Assembly: GCA_035235625.1 (NCBI GenBank)
Contig: CP141140.1
Span: 17,132,685 to 17,196,684, forward strand
DNA length: 64,000 nucleotides
Direction of reading: 5' to 3'
Source: Saururus chinensis
Taxonomy: Eukaryota; Streptophyta; Magnoliopsida; Piperales; Saururaceae
In this document: positions 11,771-22,737 of the stretch, piece by piece
Layout: every line of letters starts with the position of its first letter
Position numbering within the stretch: position 1 is the stretch's first letter
Translations under genes and position numbers: made by a program
Notes under the pieces: generated by a model
Told to the model about the DNA's origin: nothing
Databases searched by the model: none
Seen by the model: only the letters and a program-made list of their open reading frames with translations

Positions 11771-13614
11771 GAACCTCGCCGGTGAAATGGTGGTGCACGA
11801 CGGCGTCGAGGATCGCATGACACGCTGCCGTAGACTCTGGCAGCTTTACATTAATTACTCCCGTAACGTACGGTCTTATCAGAAAGACAGAATATTTATA
11901 AAAATCAGAACTGCAGTATGTATGTTTTTAATTCTTTCCAAAATCAATATTTGATTTTCCTTTTCAAGGTAATTTACTGATAGTAAGCGTTTTAGTGTTA
12001 TGTTCATGATTTCTCATGCTACTATCCTTCCAAGAGATGTCATTCTCCCACCCAGCATCACTTGCTGTCTCTTATTGTGTAGGTGTCCTGATTAACATCA
12101 GAAGATACTTATTCAAAAACATCAGAATACATATCTTTCTCTAAGAAAATGCTTAGAATTACAAAATTAAGTAAGATAAGGCTATGAAAGTGCGATTTTA
12201 TTTAGTTATAACGGTCTTGTATGTGTGGATAGACTGTAAGTTGACGAGAAAGGGGAAAATTCCAATGTGAAATAAATTTCTGCTCAACTGAAACCAGAGC
12301 AATGACAGAAGGCCTGATCCATAATCGAACCCTAAATTGTCAAGTCATACGGAAATTGACAACTCTGATGTCGTCAGTTATTCGCTTACATCCTGTGGAA
12401 CAAACTCCCCATTAGAAGGCAATGGATAAGATTTGTATGCATGGTGAGACCAGTCGCCGCAGTCATGGAATTAGGACCAACTACGGTTGGATAAGAATGT
12501 ATTATCGATTAGAAGATAAACATTGATCAACAGCAGTAGCTAATTATAGTAGTGCCTTCGTTTGTTTCCTCTCCAGTCAACTCAAGTTGTATTTTGCCTA
12601 GATCCAAAGCTTCAAAGCTCAAAACCATAACATCCATGACTGGCCATTTCAAACTGCCTCTACCATCGCCGCTAAGGTGAGTAAACTCTCAATCATACTT
12701 CAAGGCCAGCCACAATATGCATAATATTGTACTATATGGGTTCTTCTTATCCATTCTTTTTTATCTTCATTTCGCTTCACACAAAGTCTTAATTAAATAC
12801 ATATGCGATTTTTGAAGAATTTATCGTCAATGAAAGTAAACATTTTGTTGTATCACATTTCAGAATAAGGACATCAGGGAATAACTACAGTGCTTATTCA
12901 CCTTTGCCGACTACATTTCGGGACAAATCTGTTCATGGCAAGAGTCGTCGAGTACCGATTACACAGCATTAAAGCCGGGACTAATTTGACGCATCACATT
13001 TAAAACATTTGTTGAATTCAATTAAAGCCATTACCCTATTTTCGGCTACGTACATAATCATAGCCATTATCGAGTCAGTAGGGTGACTTGGCAATGGGAA
13101 CGGTGGCCGGTGACCTTATCCGAAGATGTTTCATGCAACGGTTATCTCTGCATTATCCGTACCCGTGTGCCCATTCATACCACCTTCAAGAATTAAAATG
13201 ATTATTTTTACATTTTTTAAGTACATGATACTCCGTATATGCCAAAAGGGATGGAACAAGGGAAGAGTTCATATTTTTTAAGAAAATATTTCAGGAGTTT
13301 TTAAGCTTATAATTCATTATGATTAGTTGTGTGTGATACATCTAAATGCCAAAAGCATATTATAGGATTAATTAGTGGGATCCCACCCAAAGATTATAAA
13401 CTTCTCTATTAAAAAATATTTTTGGAATAAAAAATATAAAAAAAAAGCCCGCGGTACTAGCTTGAGCCCACTTAGGGCCGGCTTAGGGCTAGATTTTTAA
13501 AAGCCCGCGTAAGGATAAAGTTGGGTGAGGGCCAAGAAATAAGTTATCAGGCTAGAACGCACCAGCCCAGTTAAACCCGACTGGTTTTAGCCCCATCGAG
13601 AAGGTCTTTCGATT
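11771..13614. other. Upstream region of gene A, nothing else recognised
   Basis: This holds the gene A promoter. A TATCCAT-type amylase element occurs on the minus strand near 12422-12428, some 700 bp from the ATG, much farther than in cereal amylase promoters, so its role is doubtful. No gene is recognised to 13614. Confidence 0.35.
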
Positions 13615-13624
13615 TATTAAAGCA

Positions 13625-14035
13625 GTTGCCACTTAGGATAGCTCGTGCCAAAGAGAAGAAATTGCCCTACGTACGAATCTAATAGATGCAAAGGGCATTA
13701 CTTTGAGAGAAAACGTTCTTAAAGATCACTCCAAGCATTGGATGCCTTATTGGAGTAAATGAAACTATTTGCAAAATTATCATCAATGGATTGAGTAGCA
13801 AAGTACCATATCATTGCAACCTTGCCAAATAACAAAATCTTGAGAGGCGGATAAAGCATCTAAGGAAGGATTCCAAAACACCAATTTGTTCTTAGCGCAC
13901 AAGAGTTGTACTAAGGTTATCTAATTTGGGACGATAGTAGAGATTGAAAGAATCAATTGGGCCAACATGGCTTGTAGCAACATGACTTGCTCGTGAGGAA
14001 TTTTTAGAGCCAGTGTTATTCTCCAGTGCAGCCAT
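13625..14035 (-). pseudogene. Copia-type gag relic
   Basis: The minus-strand frame from the ATG at 14035 reads into text with the hallmarks of the plant Ty1/copia GAG (UBN2-like) domain: a W-x-G-C-N-D-M-V segment, then A-N-S-F-I-Y-S-N and A-x-x-A-W-S-D-L. Decayed ERF and R-A-I-S-S-L motifs follow in shifted frames. Several stops (near the equivalent of residues 47-48 and after W-S-D-L) and frame changes show it is dead. No protease or integrase follows. It sits between amylase genes A and B. Confidence 0.7.
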
Positions 14036-14669
14036 AAAGAGGACTGGAAGAAAGGAGATATACACGCCAAGTAAGACCAGCTATTGAGATGGAGAGGGGA
14101 AGATATTTCTCCTTAACTACCATGCCAAAATAATTTTTCAGTGCTTTTCATTGATCATTTCGGCAGTACAAATAGAGTTTTGACAATAACCAACCCTATA
14201 TAATCTGGTCAGACAACTATAAAAGAAAAATACTGTAGTTTACAGAAAAAATCTATACAAAATAAACTAATTGATAGAGGCAAATCATCTGCTTGATAAA
14301 TGAGTATCTGTCACATATACGTGATGAGTATATATAGCTGTGAACGTCTACATTTGGTGGACAGAGATCACCCTTGACCTAAGCAAGTGTGATACTTTTT
14401 TTTCACCCCCAACCCGAGCATTGAAAAGTGTATACTAGAAGTTTTCCAAGCTTATACGTTTGTTCGAATTAAGAAATGGGTGATGACAGCCTCGAGCACC
14501 TGCAAATAGCTTTATATATACTCGATATATATATTCTTATTCTCTCTAGATTCTCTTGATGTTCCACACACATTCACACACCCGCAGAAACGTACGTGGG
14601 ACATAGATGACAATGGCCCCATAAAAGTCCAATCACTTTCACGAGCAAGATTAGTGAGATTTGATATCG
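14036..14669. other. Intergenic, nothing recognised
   Basis: AT-rich sequence between the copia gag relic and a Stowaway-like relic. No coding frame or clear structure. Confidence 0.35.
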
Positions 14670-14846
14670 ATTCCCAAATTAATAACTCTATTTGGCAAAA
14701 AAAATTGTCTTATATGAATATTTTTATTTTGTTCAATTAAAGTGATTCCGTACTTAAAAAATAGTATCATAAGCCTATTTTCCTTTGTCATAGATGTGGG
14801 TTTTAATAAAAATTATTATTTTTCTAAATATAGCTATTAATATAGA
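14670..14846. repeat. Degenerate Stowaway-like MITE relic
   Basis: The internal sequence aligns with the intact Stowaway at 48997-49184: AATAACTCTATTT near the left, a CTTAAAA...ATAAGCCTATTTTCC middle and a TTCTAAATATAGCTATTAATA right end. The CTCCCTCCGTCC terminal inverted repeats are missing or eroded. It lies in the 3' flank of gene B. Confidence 0.5.
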
Positions 14847-14972
14847 ACAAGGTCTTTATAAGCAAAACTAAAGAAACTGGAAAACGTAAGTCTACGTAAA
14901 AGCACATGAACACGTACAATTTAAACTTTGAAATACATAAATATGTTACAGTAGTATTTCAAACAGTACACA

Positions 14973-16655
14973 TCAGTGCCTCTCCCAGACAGCATAGTCA
15001 TTTCCACTGGTAGCAATGACGTAGCGCGGCGGAATAAGGTGGCCAGTTTCGTATCTAGATCCAATCTTCACGATAATCCTCTCGTCGATTGCAGCAACAT
15101 ACACATCAGGTTCAGCAGCGATGATGCGACAGATGCTACTTTGCCGAATCCGATTCCTTGATCTGATTGCAATTAACCTACTGATCTCATCCTTCAGCCC
15201 CCAGTTAAAGAAGTGGTCAAAGAACTGAAACAATTAACATGCATATTAGATCCAAATTTTATTCAACCCCCCCAAAAAATGAAGAGTGCTTAATAAGTAA
15301 ATCTAGATCGTATCAAGAACTGAAATACATGTAAACATCCTTTTTGTCATAAATAAAAACAGTCAATTTAAACATCTTTGATAACATGAAGAACGTACTA
15401 CTGATGGGAGGCCAGGATGCGTAAGAATGTAGGCGTAGCCTTGCATGACTTTATCAGAAGGGAAAGGCCACAGATTCTGTGTAGACCCAGTATCGTGATT
15501 ATCAATAAATGTAACAGCACTTTCGGGGGCTATACCAATCAGCCCCGGAGGTCTTCCTGCCGAGTCCCTCAAGCGCCACAACTCACCTTGAACCGCGCTC
15601 TGCAAAATCCCCTTAGTCGTGAAATCAAAGACAGTCACGTACCAGCCAGCAGCCCTCACCCAGTTGAGAAGCTCTTCCCTATGGAAGTTCTGGCTCTGCA
15701 ACAATCTTCCGTCTTCATAAGCAAGTGAGCTCCAGTACTCCCCCACGACGAACCGAGGTTGGCTCAACGCAACGTAGATCCTGGTTATGTTGGGTGCATA
15801 GCCCCTCACGAAATCGAAACGCCACCCATCGAACCCGACTCTGTATCTGAGCCATCTCAACCAGCCAGCTAGCTCCCTCTGCACCCTCGGGTTCAGGTGG
15901 TCTACGTCCGGGGCCCCGGCAAAGCCGTCCCCGGTGTCGAGATGGCCGGTGCCGTCTGCGTAGGCAACGTCGTCCCTGCAGATGGCGGAGGGGCCCCAGT
16001 CGAGGCGGCCGTCCGGTGTGCCTCCCTCGAAGATGCACCATATCCCTCTGAAGTCCTGCCTCTCTGCCACTCTGTGGTTGATGACGATGTCCGCTATGCA
16101 CCTGATTCCCCTCCGGTGGAATGCTGCTATCAGTTGCCTCAACTGGTGCATATTGCCGTATTTTGATGCGTTGAGATCGTACAGCCTTCCTGGCAGGTAG
16201 CCTGGGAAATGGGCACAAGGATATAGTGACAATTAAGGGTACCGGACTCCTCCATCTTAGAAGTAAAGCTGCTCAATCAGATGGAAGTAGTAGTACCTTG
16301 AGGTGCCTGGGAATGCGAAGGTGGAGGCAGCCATAAATGTGTTATTCCAGCTTCAGCTATTTCGGAGACATGGGCACGTAGAAAATTGTAGAGCCCCCCT
16401 TCCATCTTCCAAGATTCCCAGTTAAATCCCTGCTCACATCATCAACATACAACGTTGACAGAGTATGTAAATGATTGGAGGAGAAGAACATATGTACTAA
16501 TTACGATTAATAGATAAAAATATTATACAGATTACCTGGAAGAGAACAGGAGATCCATTGGAGATGCACAACCGGAGGAGGAAGAAGAGGAGGCATGTTA
16601 GCACGAGAGGAATCCTCGTATTAGTATACTTGAATGTGCTGAAACCCATGTTCAT
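14973..16655 (-). CDS. AMY: Alpha-amylase gene B (GH13, secreted type), 4 exons, 435 aa
   Basis: Starch-cleaving alpha-amylase. Exons are 16655-16536, 16429-16297, 16201-15399 and 15224-14973, in frame and GT-AG throughout. The first ATG follows an in-frame TGA two codons upstream; a second ATG two codons later is possible. Exon 1 (40 codons) has a basic start, then a leucine-rich signal peptide ending near SNGSPVLFQ. Catalytic residues are D214 ([10 protein letters not shown]), E239 (VVGEYW) and D321 ([10 protein letters not shown]). The calcium motif [10 protein letters not shown] is intact. The tandem tryptophans used by barley enzymes to bind starch granules are replaced by I308-A309. The C-terminal SRYETG keeps the sugar-tongs tyrosine, but the partner histidine is serine. 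GIPC is GLPS. The catalytic exon is clearly more GC-rich than its flanks. A young hairpin MITE lies in its upstream region. Confidence 0.93.
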
Positions 16656-16718
16656 CACTCATACAAAGAGAGGCCGTGCAGAGATTTGCTGTGGCGCAGT
16701 GTGGAAGTGTTGGAACAA

Positions 16719-16725
16719 CTTTATA
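16719..16725 (-). promoter_or_regulatory. TATA box of amylase gene B
   Basis: CTCTATAAAG on the minus strand about 65-70 bp upstream of the ATG. The identical decamer core occurs in gene C. A CCACGTT motif (16749-16755, minus strand) lies about 25 bp further upstream, with a matching motif in gene C. Confidence 0.7.
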
Positions 16726-16913
16726 GAGATCTGGAAGAGGCAGAACGTAACGTGGAAGACAATGGTCGGCGGCATTAATGGAAATGTTTTCGCTTGTCTT
16801 TGATGTTTAGCTACGTGCAGCATTCATATGGTTTGGACGTGGCCAAATGCATCATTACAGCCGAAAATGGAACATTTCTTCAGGGAAACTTTGGATATAT
16901 ATATATGAGACCC

Positions 16914-17113
16914 GTTTATATGAGCCCGGGCTCATATAAATCTATGTGAGCCCGGGCTCTATGGGCCGTCGGATTTACATCCGGCGGCTCATAATACTCA
17001 TGGGTTATACTCATTAGCTAAATCCATGAGTATTATGGGCCGCCGGATGTAAATCCGATGGCCCATAGAGCCCGGGCTCACATAGATTTATATGAGCCCG
17101 GGCTCATATAAAC
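16914..17113. mobile_element. Hairpin-forming MITE in the gene B promoter region
   Basis: Two arms of about 90 bp, from GTTTATATGAGCCCGGGCTC at the left to its complement at the right, are inverted copies with only about two mismatches, separated by a loop of about 18 bp. Each arm also contains smaller palindromes (GAGCCCGGGCTC). The surrounding DNA is TA-repeat sequence, so the target duplication (probably TA) cannot be read. The near-identity of the arms suggests recent insertion. A related but diverged terminus is seen near 61256. The element sits about 190-390 bp upstream of the gene B TATA box. Confidence 0.8.
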
Positions 17114-17939
17114 TTTTTCCTATATATATATATATATATATATATGGATGTGCAAGGCTTGCGCCCTGACTACTGCAGACAATTGATGCCGTTTTGCTCA
17201 CACGAAATTTTCAAAATCAATCCTTTGCCAAATGCAAATATGAAAGAAAGATGTTTAGTAAAAAAAGTATTTTGCTAATAATATTATTTTTTACATGCGT
17301 GTCCCTTTAGATTGTTGGCGGGAAGAAATCAAACCGGTAAAACTACTGTGGCCGAAAAACTGCCAGGGATTTGCCGAAAAACTGCTTATTTTCATCGATT
17401 TTGAAGAAAAATGATCCTTCACACAAAAATTAACAAAATACATATGCAAACTCAAGGTGGTGCGAAAGTTATATGTAAACATACGATGAGAAAGAATATA
17501 AGTTTAATATAAGAGTTTTTTCATTATTACCAAGTCAAAGAAGTCAATATTTTATATTCCCTCATTTTTAAATACAAAGCCGGCTCATATTACGGGGCCC
17601 ACATTACCTATTTTAAGATGAAATTGTCATTAGGTTTTAAATAAATTTAATCCTCATATAAATCTTAATAAATAAACATTGGAATAGTGTGACACCGTTC
17701 TAGTAGAGAAAATTAATTGGCAGCCAGTTAAAAATCACTGGTGGGAGGTGATCAATAATGACTCACCGGCTAGTCGCTAGAGACAGTAAAAATTTAATTT
17801 TTTTTATAACAGAAGTTGTTTAGGGTAAAAAGGCTTTATTTCAGCGGATCCAATCACTCTTTAACCCTCATAATATAGAATATTAGTATTTACATACATT
17901 ATAATAGAGAGGTAAGTAATGATGTCGTGTATATATGTA
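17114..17939. other. Intergenic, TA microsatellite then anonymous DNA
   Basis: A (TA)n run lies at about 17121-17145, and the rest is AT-rich sequence with no recognised gene. Confidence 0.4.
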
Positions 17940-19590
17940 GAAAGGTGAAGTTGATGAATATTGATTCGTTAGTGAGGTTCAGCTTCTGCTTGAAGTCAAA
18001 GATAGACTTGTCATCAATGATAATATGACTTTAAAGTATTTAATTTCATCTTTGCAATCATGCAATCTATATAAATTAGAAGACGATGAAAACATGCAAT
18101 CAATATTTTTCATTCATATGAAGACAAATAATGAGGTGTTATTATTGTATGCAGAAATTAAAGAGCCTGACAACGGGGACAAATCACCATTAGTTCAAAG
18201 GAACCATACTTTCGATAGAGCTAAATCGCTAGTGGTATTAGCTCATCCTAGTTAGAACTTCGGATTGCAGACGAAAGTCAATGATATACAATTCACTTTG
18301 TGAAACTATCAGGTAACAATGAATTTTAGATTACACGTTAGTGTACTTCATCGTGTACTTAAGTACAAGATATCTAACCTATCGTGTTTAATACAAAGAA
18401 TATCGTGTTAAGCAAAAACATGATAACACAATATTTATAATATCGCATAACTAATGATACAAAATACAAAAGTAATATACCACTAATTCTTTTTAGCGTA
18501 GATTGAATAACAAAACTTCTTTAAATATCGTGTCATCAATAACACCATATAATTTGTAAATGTGTAACCGAATATATGATGTCGAGTTATATCGCATATT
18601 GATTAACATATTAATATCCATTACAGATTGGGAGAACCGGGAAATTTTAACTCAACAAATCTATGTCACACATCGTACAATAATCCAATGCCAACAGAAC
18701 ATGTTAAAGAAGTCAATTAAAGTGGATTTGAAAAAAGGTCGCCAATAATCAGTGCAATAAGGACTTCATTTAATAACTATGAACCCTCATACAACCCTAG
18801 GAATTACGACGGCCAAGAATTTAAAAATGTGTGGGGTGATGATCAATGGAATGAGAATAATATAATTGACATGGAAAATATGTTTGATCATGAAGAATTC
18901 AAAGACAGTGATGTACCCAGTAATATTGACGTTGAGGCTGAGGCAGAATGAGAGACAATCGATGGTCTCAACCTGTTGGAACTAAATATTGGTGAGGATA
19001 AACTAATGACTGGAGGTTTGTAAGGAAAGGACTACCAGAATCTACTCCAAATGGGTGTACGTTTTCTAAGCCTGATACATTTTTAGAGGGTTTTGATCGA
19101 CATTGTAATAAAAGTGAATTTTACATATCATGTTGTGGATGACAACAAGAATACATACGCCGCAAAGTGCTCCGACCAATCTTGTAATTAGTGCATAAGA
19201 ACTTCAAACAAAGGAGATCATGTGATTGTGACAAGGTTAGTGTCCGACTATTAATGTGGAACGCAAAAGAAATCAACTTACCATCCTTTAACATCACACC
19301 TTTGGATTGCAAGAAAATATTATGGGTTGTTTAAAGATTTAATAGACATTACACTGAAAAACATAGTGAGGTATATTTCGAATCACCGGGGTAAAATTGT
19401 AAACTACAAGAAATGTTGGCTTGCAAGTAAAGCAAACTTAGGATATTTATTGAATCGTATTTTCATAACCACGACATTGGAATATGACATGTTATCGGTC
19501 ACAGGAGGTTGTTATGGTCACTTTTTCTTAAAACACAAACCATTTACCTATTGTGTTAACATGAACACGATGATTACATAGTTCAGGTTT
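17940..19590 (+). pseudogene. Mutator-like (MULE) transposase relic
   Basis: Broken plus-strand frames resemble a MuDR-type transposase. An N-terminal segment (about 18025-18255) contains NLYKLEDDENMQ. A middle part (about 19070-19320) reads like the MULE DNA-binding zinc-finger domain: a Y-x-V-V-D-D-N-K start, C-S-D-Q-S-C spacing, then D-H-V-I-V-T-R-L and decayed H and C ligands. It is followed by K-D-L-I-D-I and N-Y-K-K-C-W-L-A-S-K-A, corresponding to the stretch that precedes the catalytic domain. Stops and frame changes are frequent and the DDE catalytic core is not identifiable. Terminal inverted repeats were not found. Confidence 0.6.
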
Positions 19591-19866
19591 ATGAAAATTA
19601 GACTACTAATCTTGTTGTGTTCTCGGGAACAAGACCTCTTAACTTGTCATTTAATCTTTTTTAACTTAACTACTTAAAATACTATTGTGCAGGTAAAATA
19701 CTGTGTGATTTGATAGATCCAGACGAATCTTATCACATACTTCATGCATATGAAATTCAGATAGAAAGGATTAATATAAGAAGTGTAGTAGTTTTAATCA
19801 GATAATGTGATATTCCCAGACCTGTAGTGGGATACGATTTTAAAGACATCTAAATGTGTCAAACAA

Positions 19867-19939
<73 letters not shown>

Positions 19940-20280
19940 AACTCCTACAATAAACAAAGTCATCGAAGTGAAAGTTACGGATAGACGTTGCATCTAGCCT
20001 GGCAAAAATTAAACAAATGGATTGGAATGATATTGCCTGGCCACTATTTTTTATGATTAAGGTTAGGTGGCCAGCAATGATAAACTTTCACATCACCCAG
20101 AAATAAGGAGATAAAAACTTAGGAACTGATCCTAACATTCCGTGTGCTTCCCCCTTTCTACATGTCTATTGGTTTATACAATATGGTTAGAAAAATATTT
20201 TTTTATTGTGTTGTAAACATTTGCCTTGAGTAGTAGTACAAAGAAATAAGTAAATCAACATATTTCATCCACAAAACTTG
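19591..20280. other. Intergenic with long TA microsatellite
   Basis: An uninterrupted (TA)n tract of about 68 bp spans about 19869-19937. No gene is recognised on either side. Confidence 0.6.
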
Positions 20281-22424
20281 GCTACTATAAGATCTATGAA
20301 CTTGAACCGGTTTAAATTCATTATATATGTTTAATTACTTTTGTGCGGTTTAATGTCAATTCTAATCGGTTCTGGACTATTTTTAAAATTTAAGTATTTT
20401 TTAAATGTTTTAAACAAAATTAGCTTCACATTTATGGGATTTAAGTGAATTTGAGTCAATTGTAAATTTTTTGAATTTTTTGCAAATTTATCAAAAATTA
20501 GGGTTTGGCAGGACCCCTGTGGGCCCTAAAGTTGAATTTGGGCTTTTTAGTCCAAAACGTCATAAGCATCAAAGGAAGTGATCACAAAAAAATTTAGAAT
20601 TTTTTTGATCCTAATGAGAGTCTAAATGACCAAAATACCTATTTTTAGTATAAGATTCTATTATCACCCTAAGTTTTAATTAGGTATAACCTATTATTTC
20701 ATATAAAAAGAAACAGGCTGACCATTTCCCATTTTGAAAAAGGATGAGCTAGGAGATATAGAGCCTAATCCCCAATTAGGCCCAAAAAAGAAGTGAATAG
20801 AGGTAAGATTTCTTTAATCTTTGTTTAATCTTTAAGATTTTTCTTAAAATTCTCTTAATCTTATCTTACTCTATTAATTCAATCCATTTTTAAAGCATTA
20901 AATCACTGTTTTAATCCTCTACCTCAAACTCTAACTTTCAAAAATTCAATTTTATGCCTCATAAGCTCTAGATTTAGGCTTTGTTTTATAATTTTTAAGT
21001 CTAAATCGAGTTTAGGTATGTTTTAACATAAAAATCATGTTTTTTGAAAGTTTTGGAGGTGACTGAGAAGCAAATCTGACTCAAATCAAGTGGAGAGTTG
21101 ATGGGTTTTCATCTCAGCCATAATATGTATGCAAATCTTAATTTTTATGTGTTTTGATTGAATGAGTTTCATATTTATGGCTTTAATGGTAGATTAAGGA
21201 AAAGTTAATCTTTTGCCTTCATTACTTAGGGTTTTGATTTGAAATAAGTTGATTTAATGTTATGAAATGTTTAATTTAGATTTGATGGTGTATGGGGCTT
21301 GAAATTAAGATTTTAAGCTCCATTAATGGTGTTTTAGTTTTGAATTTCAAAAGGAAGAAGAAGTCATCAATCTTCCTTGTTGGCAATCGATCGGGCCGAT
21401 CGAATGGATCGGTCACACAATAGATTTGGCCAATTTTAAGGCCAGCCATTTGAACAGCCTTCCTAGCCGATCGATCGACTACGCATCAAATTTGGATCTT
21501 TGTGTGTTATGCTTTTTTCGGTGTTTTTGCTCCTAAGTGACCTTTCTAATGTTTATAAGGAGTGTTTTGAGCTAGAGTAAGCTACTAGAAGGGTATGATA
21601 TTTATGTTGGTATTTATGAAGCATGCTTAATTATCATGTGGAATTTCATGATTATGGCTAGACATGTTAGCACATTGATCTCTTGAATCTATTTTGGTGA
21701 AATTCGTATGTTTGAGCATGTTCCAGCAAGGTTAGTATATGACAATGATATGATATGTCATCTTATAATATGAATGAATTGTGGGTGAATAGTGATATTA
21801 TGTTCTAACTTCATGTGTAAAATAATTATGCTTGTAAGAGTTAAGTATTTGATTTTATATGAATGGAATGATGATTTATGATAAATTTCACCCATGATTT
21901 CAGTTGGTGACTATGATTAGATTTTATCAAAGCATGTGTGTATTGCCTTATGAGCTATTGTCAAAGCATAGTTATGTGCTTAGGGACATATGAACACATA
22001 CATGTGGAGTATTTATTATGAAATCGTGGTTGTTTAGGATTCAAATGTGATGCATGTGGGGATTGATAAGAGCATGTTCCATGTGTTGGGATTCACTTAG
22101 ATCTTGCTCACATATGTATTATGATTTCCTGCATCATGGAACGGACTTCATGAATGAGACCTTACCAATGTTTAGCCATGATTGATCGATTGTATGCAGT
22201 GATGTGATATTGTGTGCCAGATTAATCAATTATTGGCTTAATCGGAATTTGGATGGTCCAAAAGGACATGATTTCGATTTGAGTTCTTGATTGGAACATG
22301 GATCCTCCCTGGGTTGAGAAGAGTGGAAATGCTATAAGGAGACCAACATATTGAGATTATCTATACCCTGAGATTCCAGCTAGTATGTCCAAGTGCACCA
22401 GTTTACAATCTGTGCTGCTTGGGA

Positions 22425-22612
22425 TTGCGGTCTTGACAAGCAAGACTGCTCGCGGGCTTCGGCTCTTATGGGTAGGGATTGCCCGGGAGTTTAGGCTTGA
22501 AGGGCATGGGTTGCTCGAGGGCTTCAGCCTTGATGGGCAAGAGTTGCTCGAGGGCTTTGATCTAGAAGAGCATGTCTATTTGATAAAGGGTTACTCGATG
22601 GCTCCAACCTAG
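22425..22612. repeat. Minisatellite inside F1 copy 3
   Basis: About five degenerate units of roughly 36-38 bp built on GGGCTTCGGCCTTGATGGGCA and GAGTTGCTCGA. It is open in one frame (22385-22612) only because the unit lacks stops. The ~55-bp array of copies 1 and 2 is not visible in this copy. Confidence 0.6.
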
Positions 22613-22737
22613 AGGAGCATGTTTATTTTTCTTTGTTTGTGGTAATGCATGTTAGATTAGTGTGTTTGAGATACTTATCCATGCAGGCTTATGTGATGTT
22701 TATACATGATCTAAAAGTGTAGTAGAGACACTCTCAT

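Noticed and set aside
12600..12680. Possible short exon (ATG near 12637 followed by GGTGAG)
   Set aside because: Only about 14 codons, no continuation exon and no similarity.
22385..22612. 75-aa open frame
   Set aside because: Produced by a stop-free minisatellite unit inside F1 copy 3.
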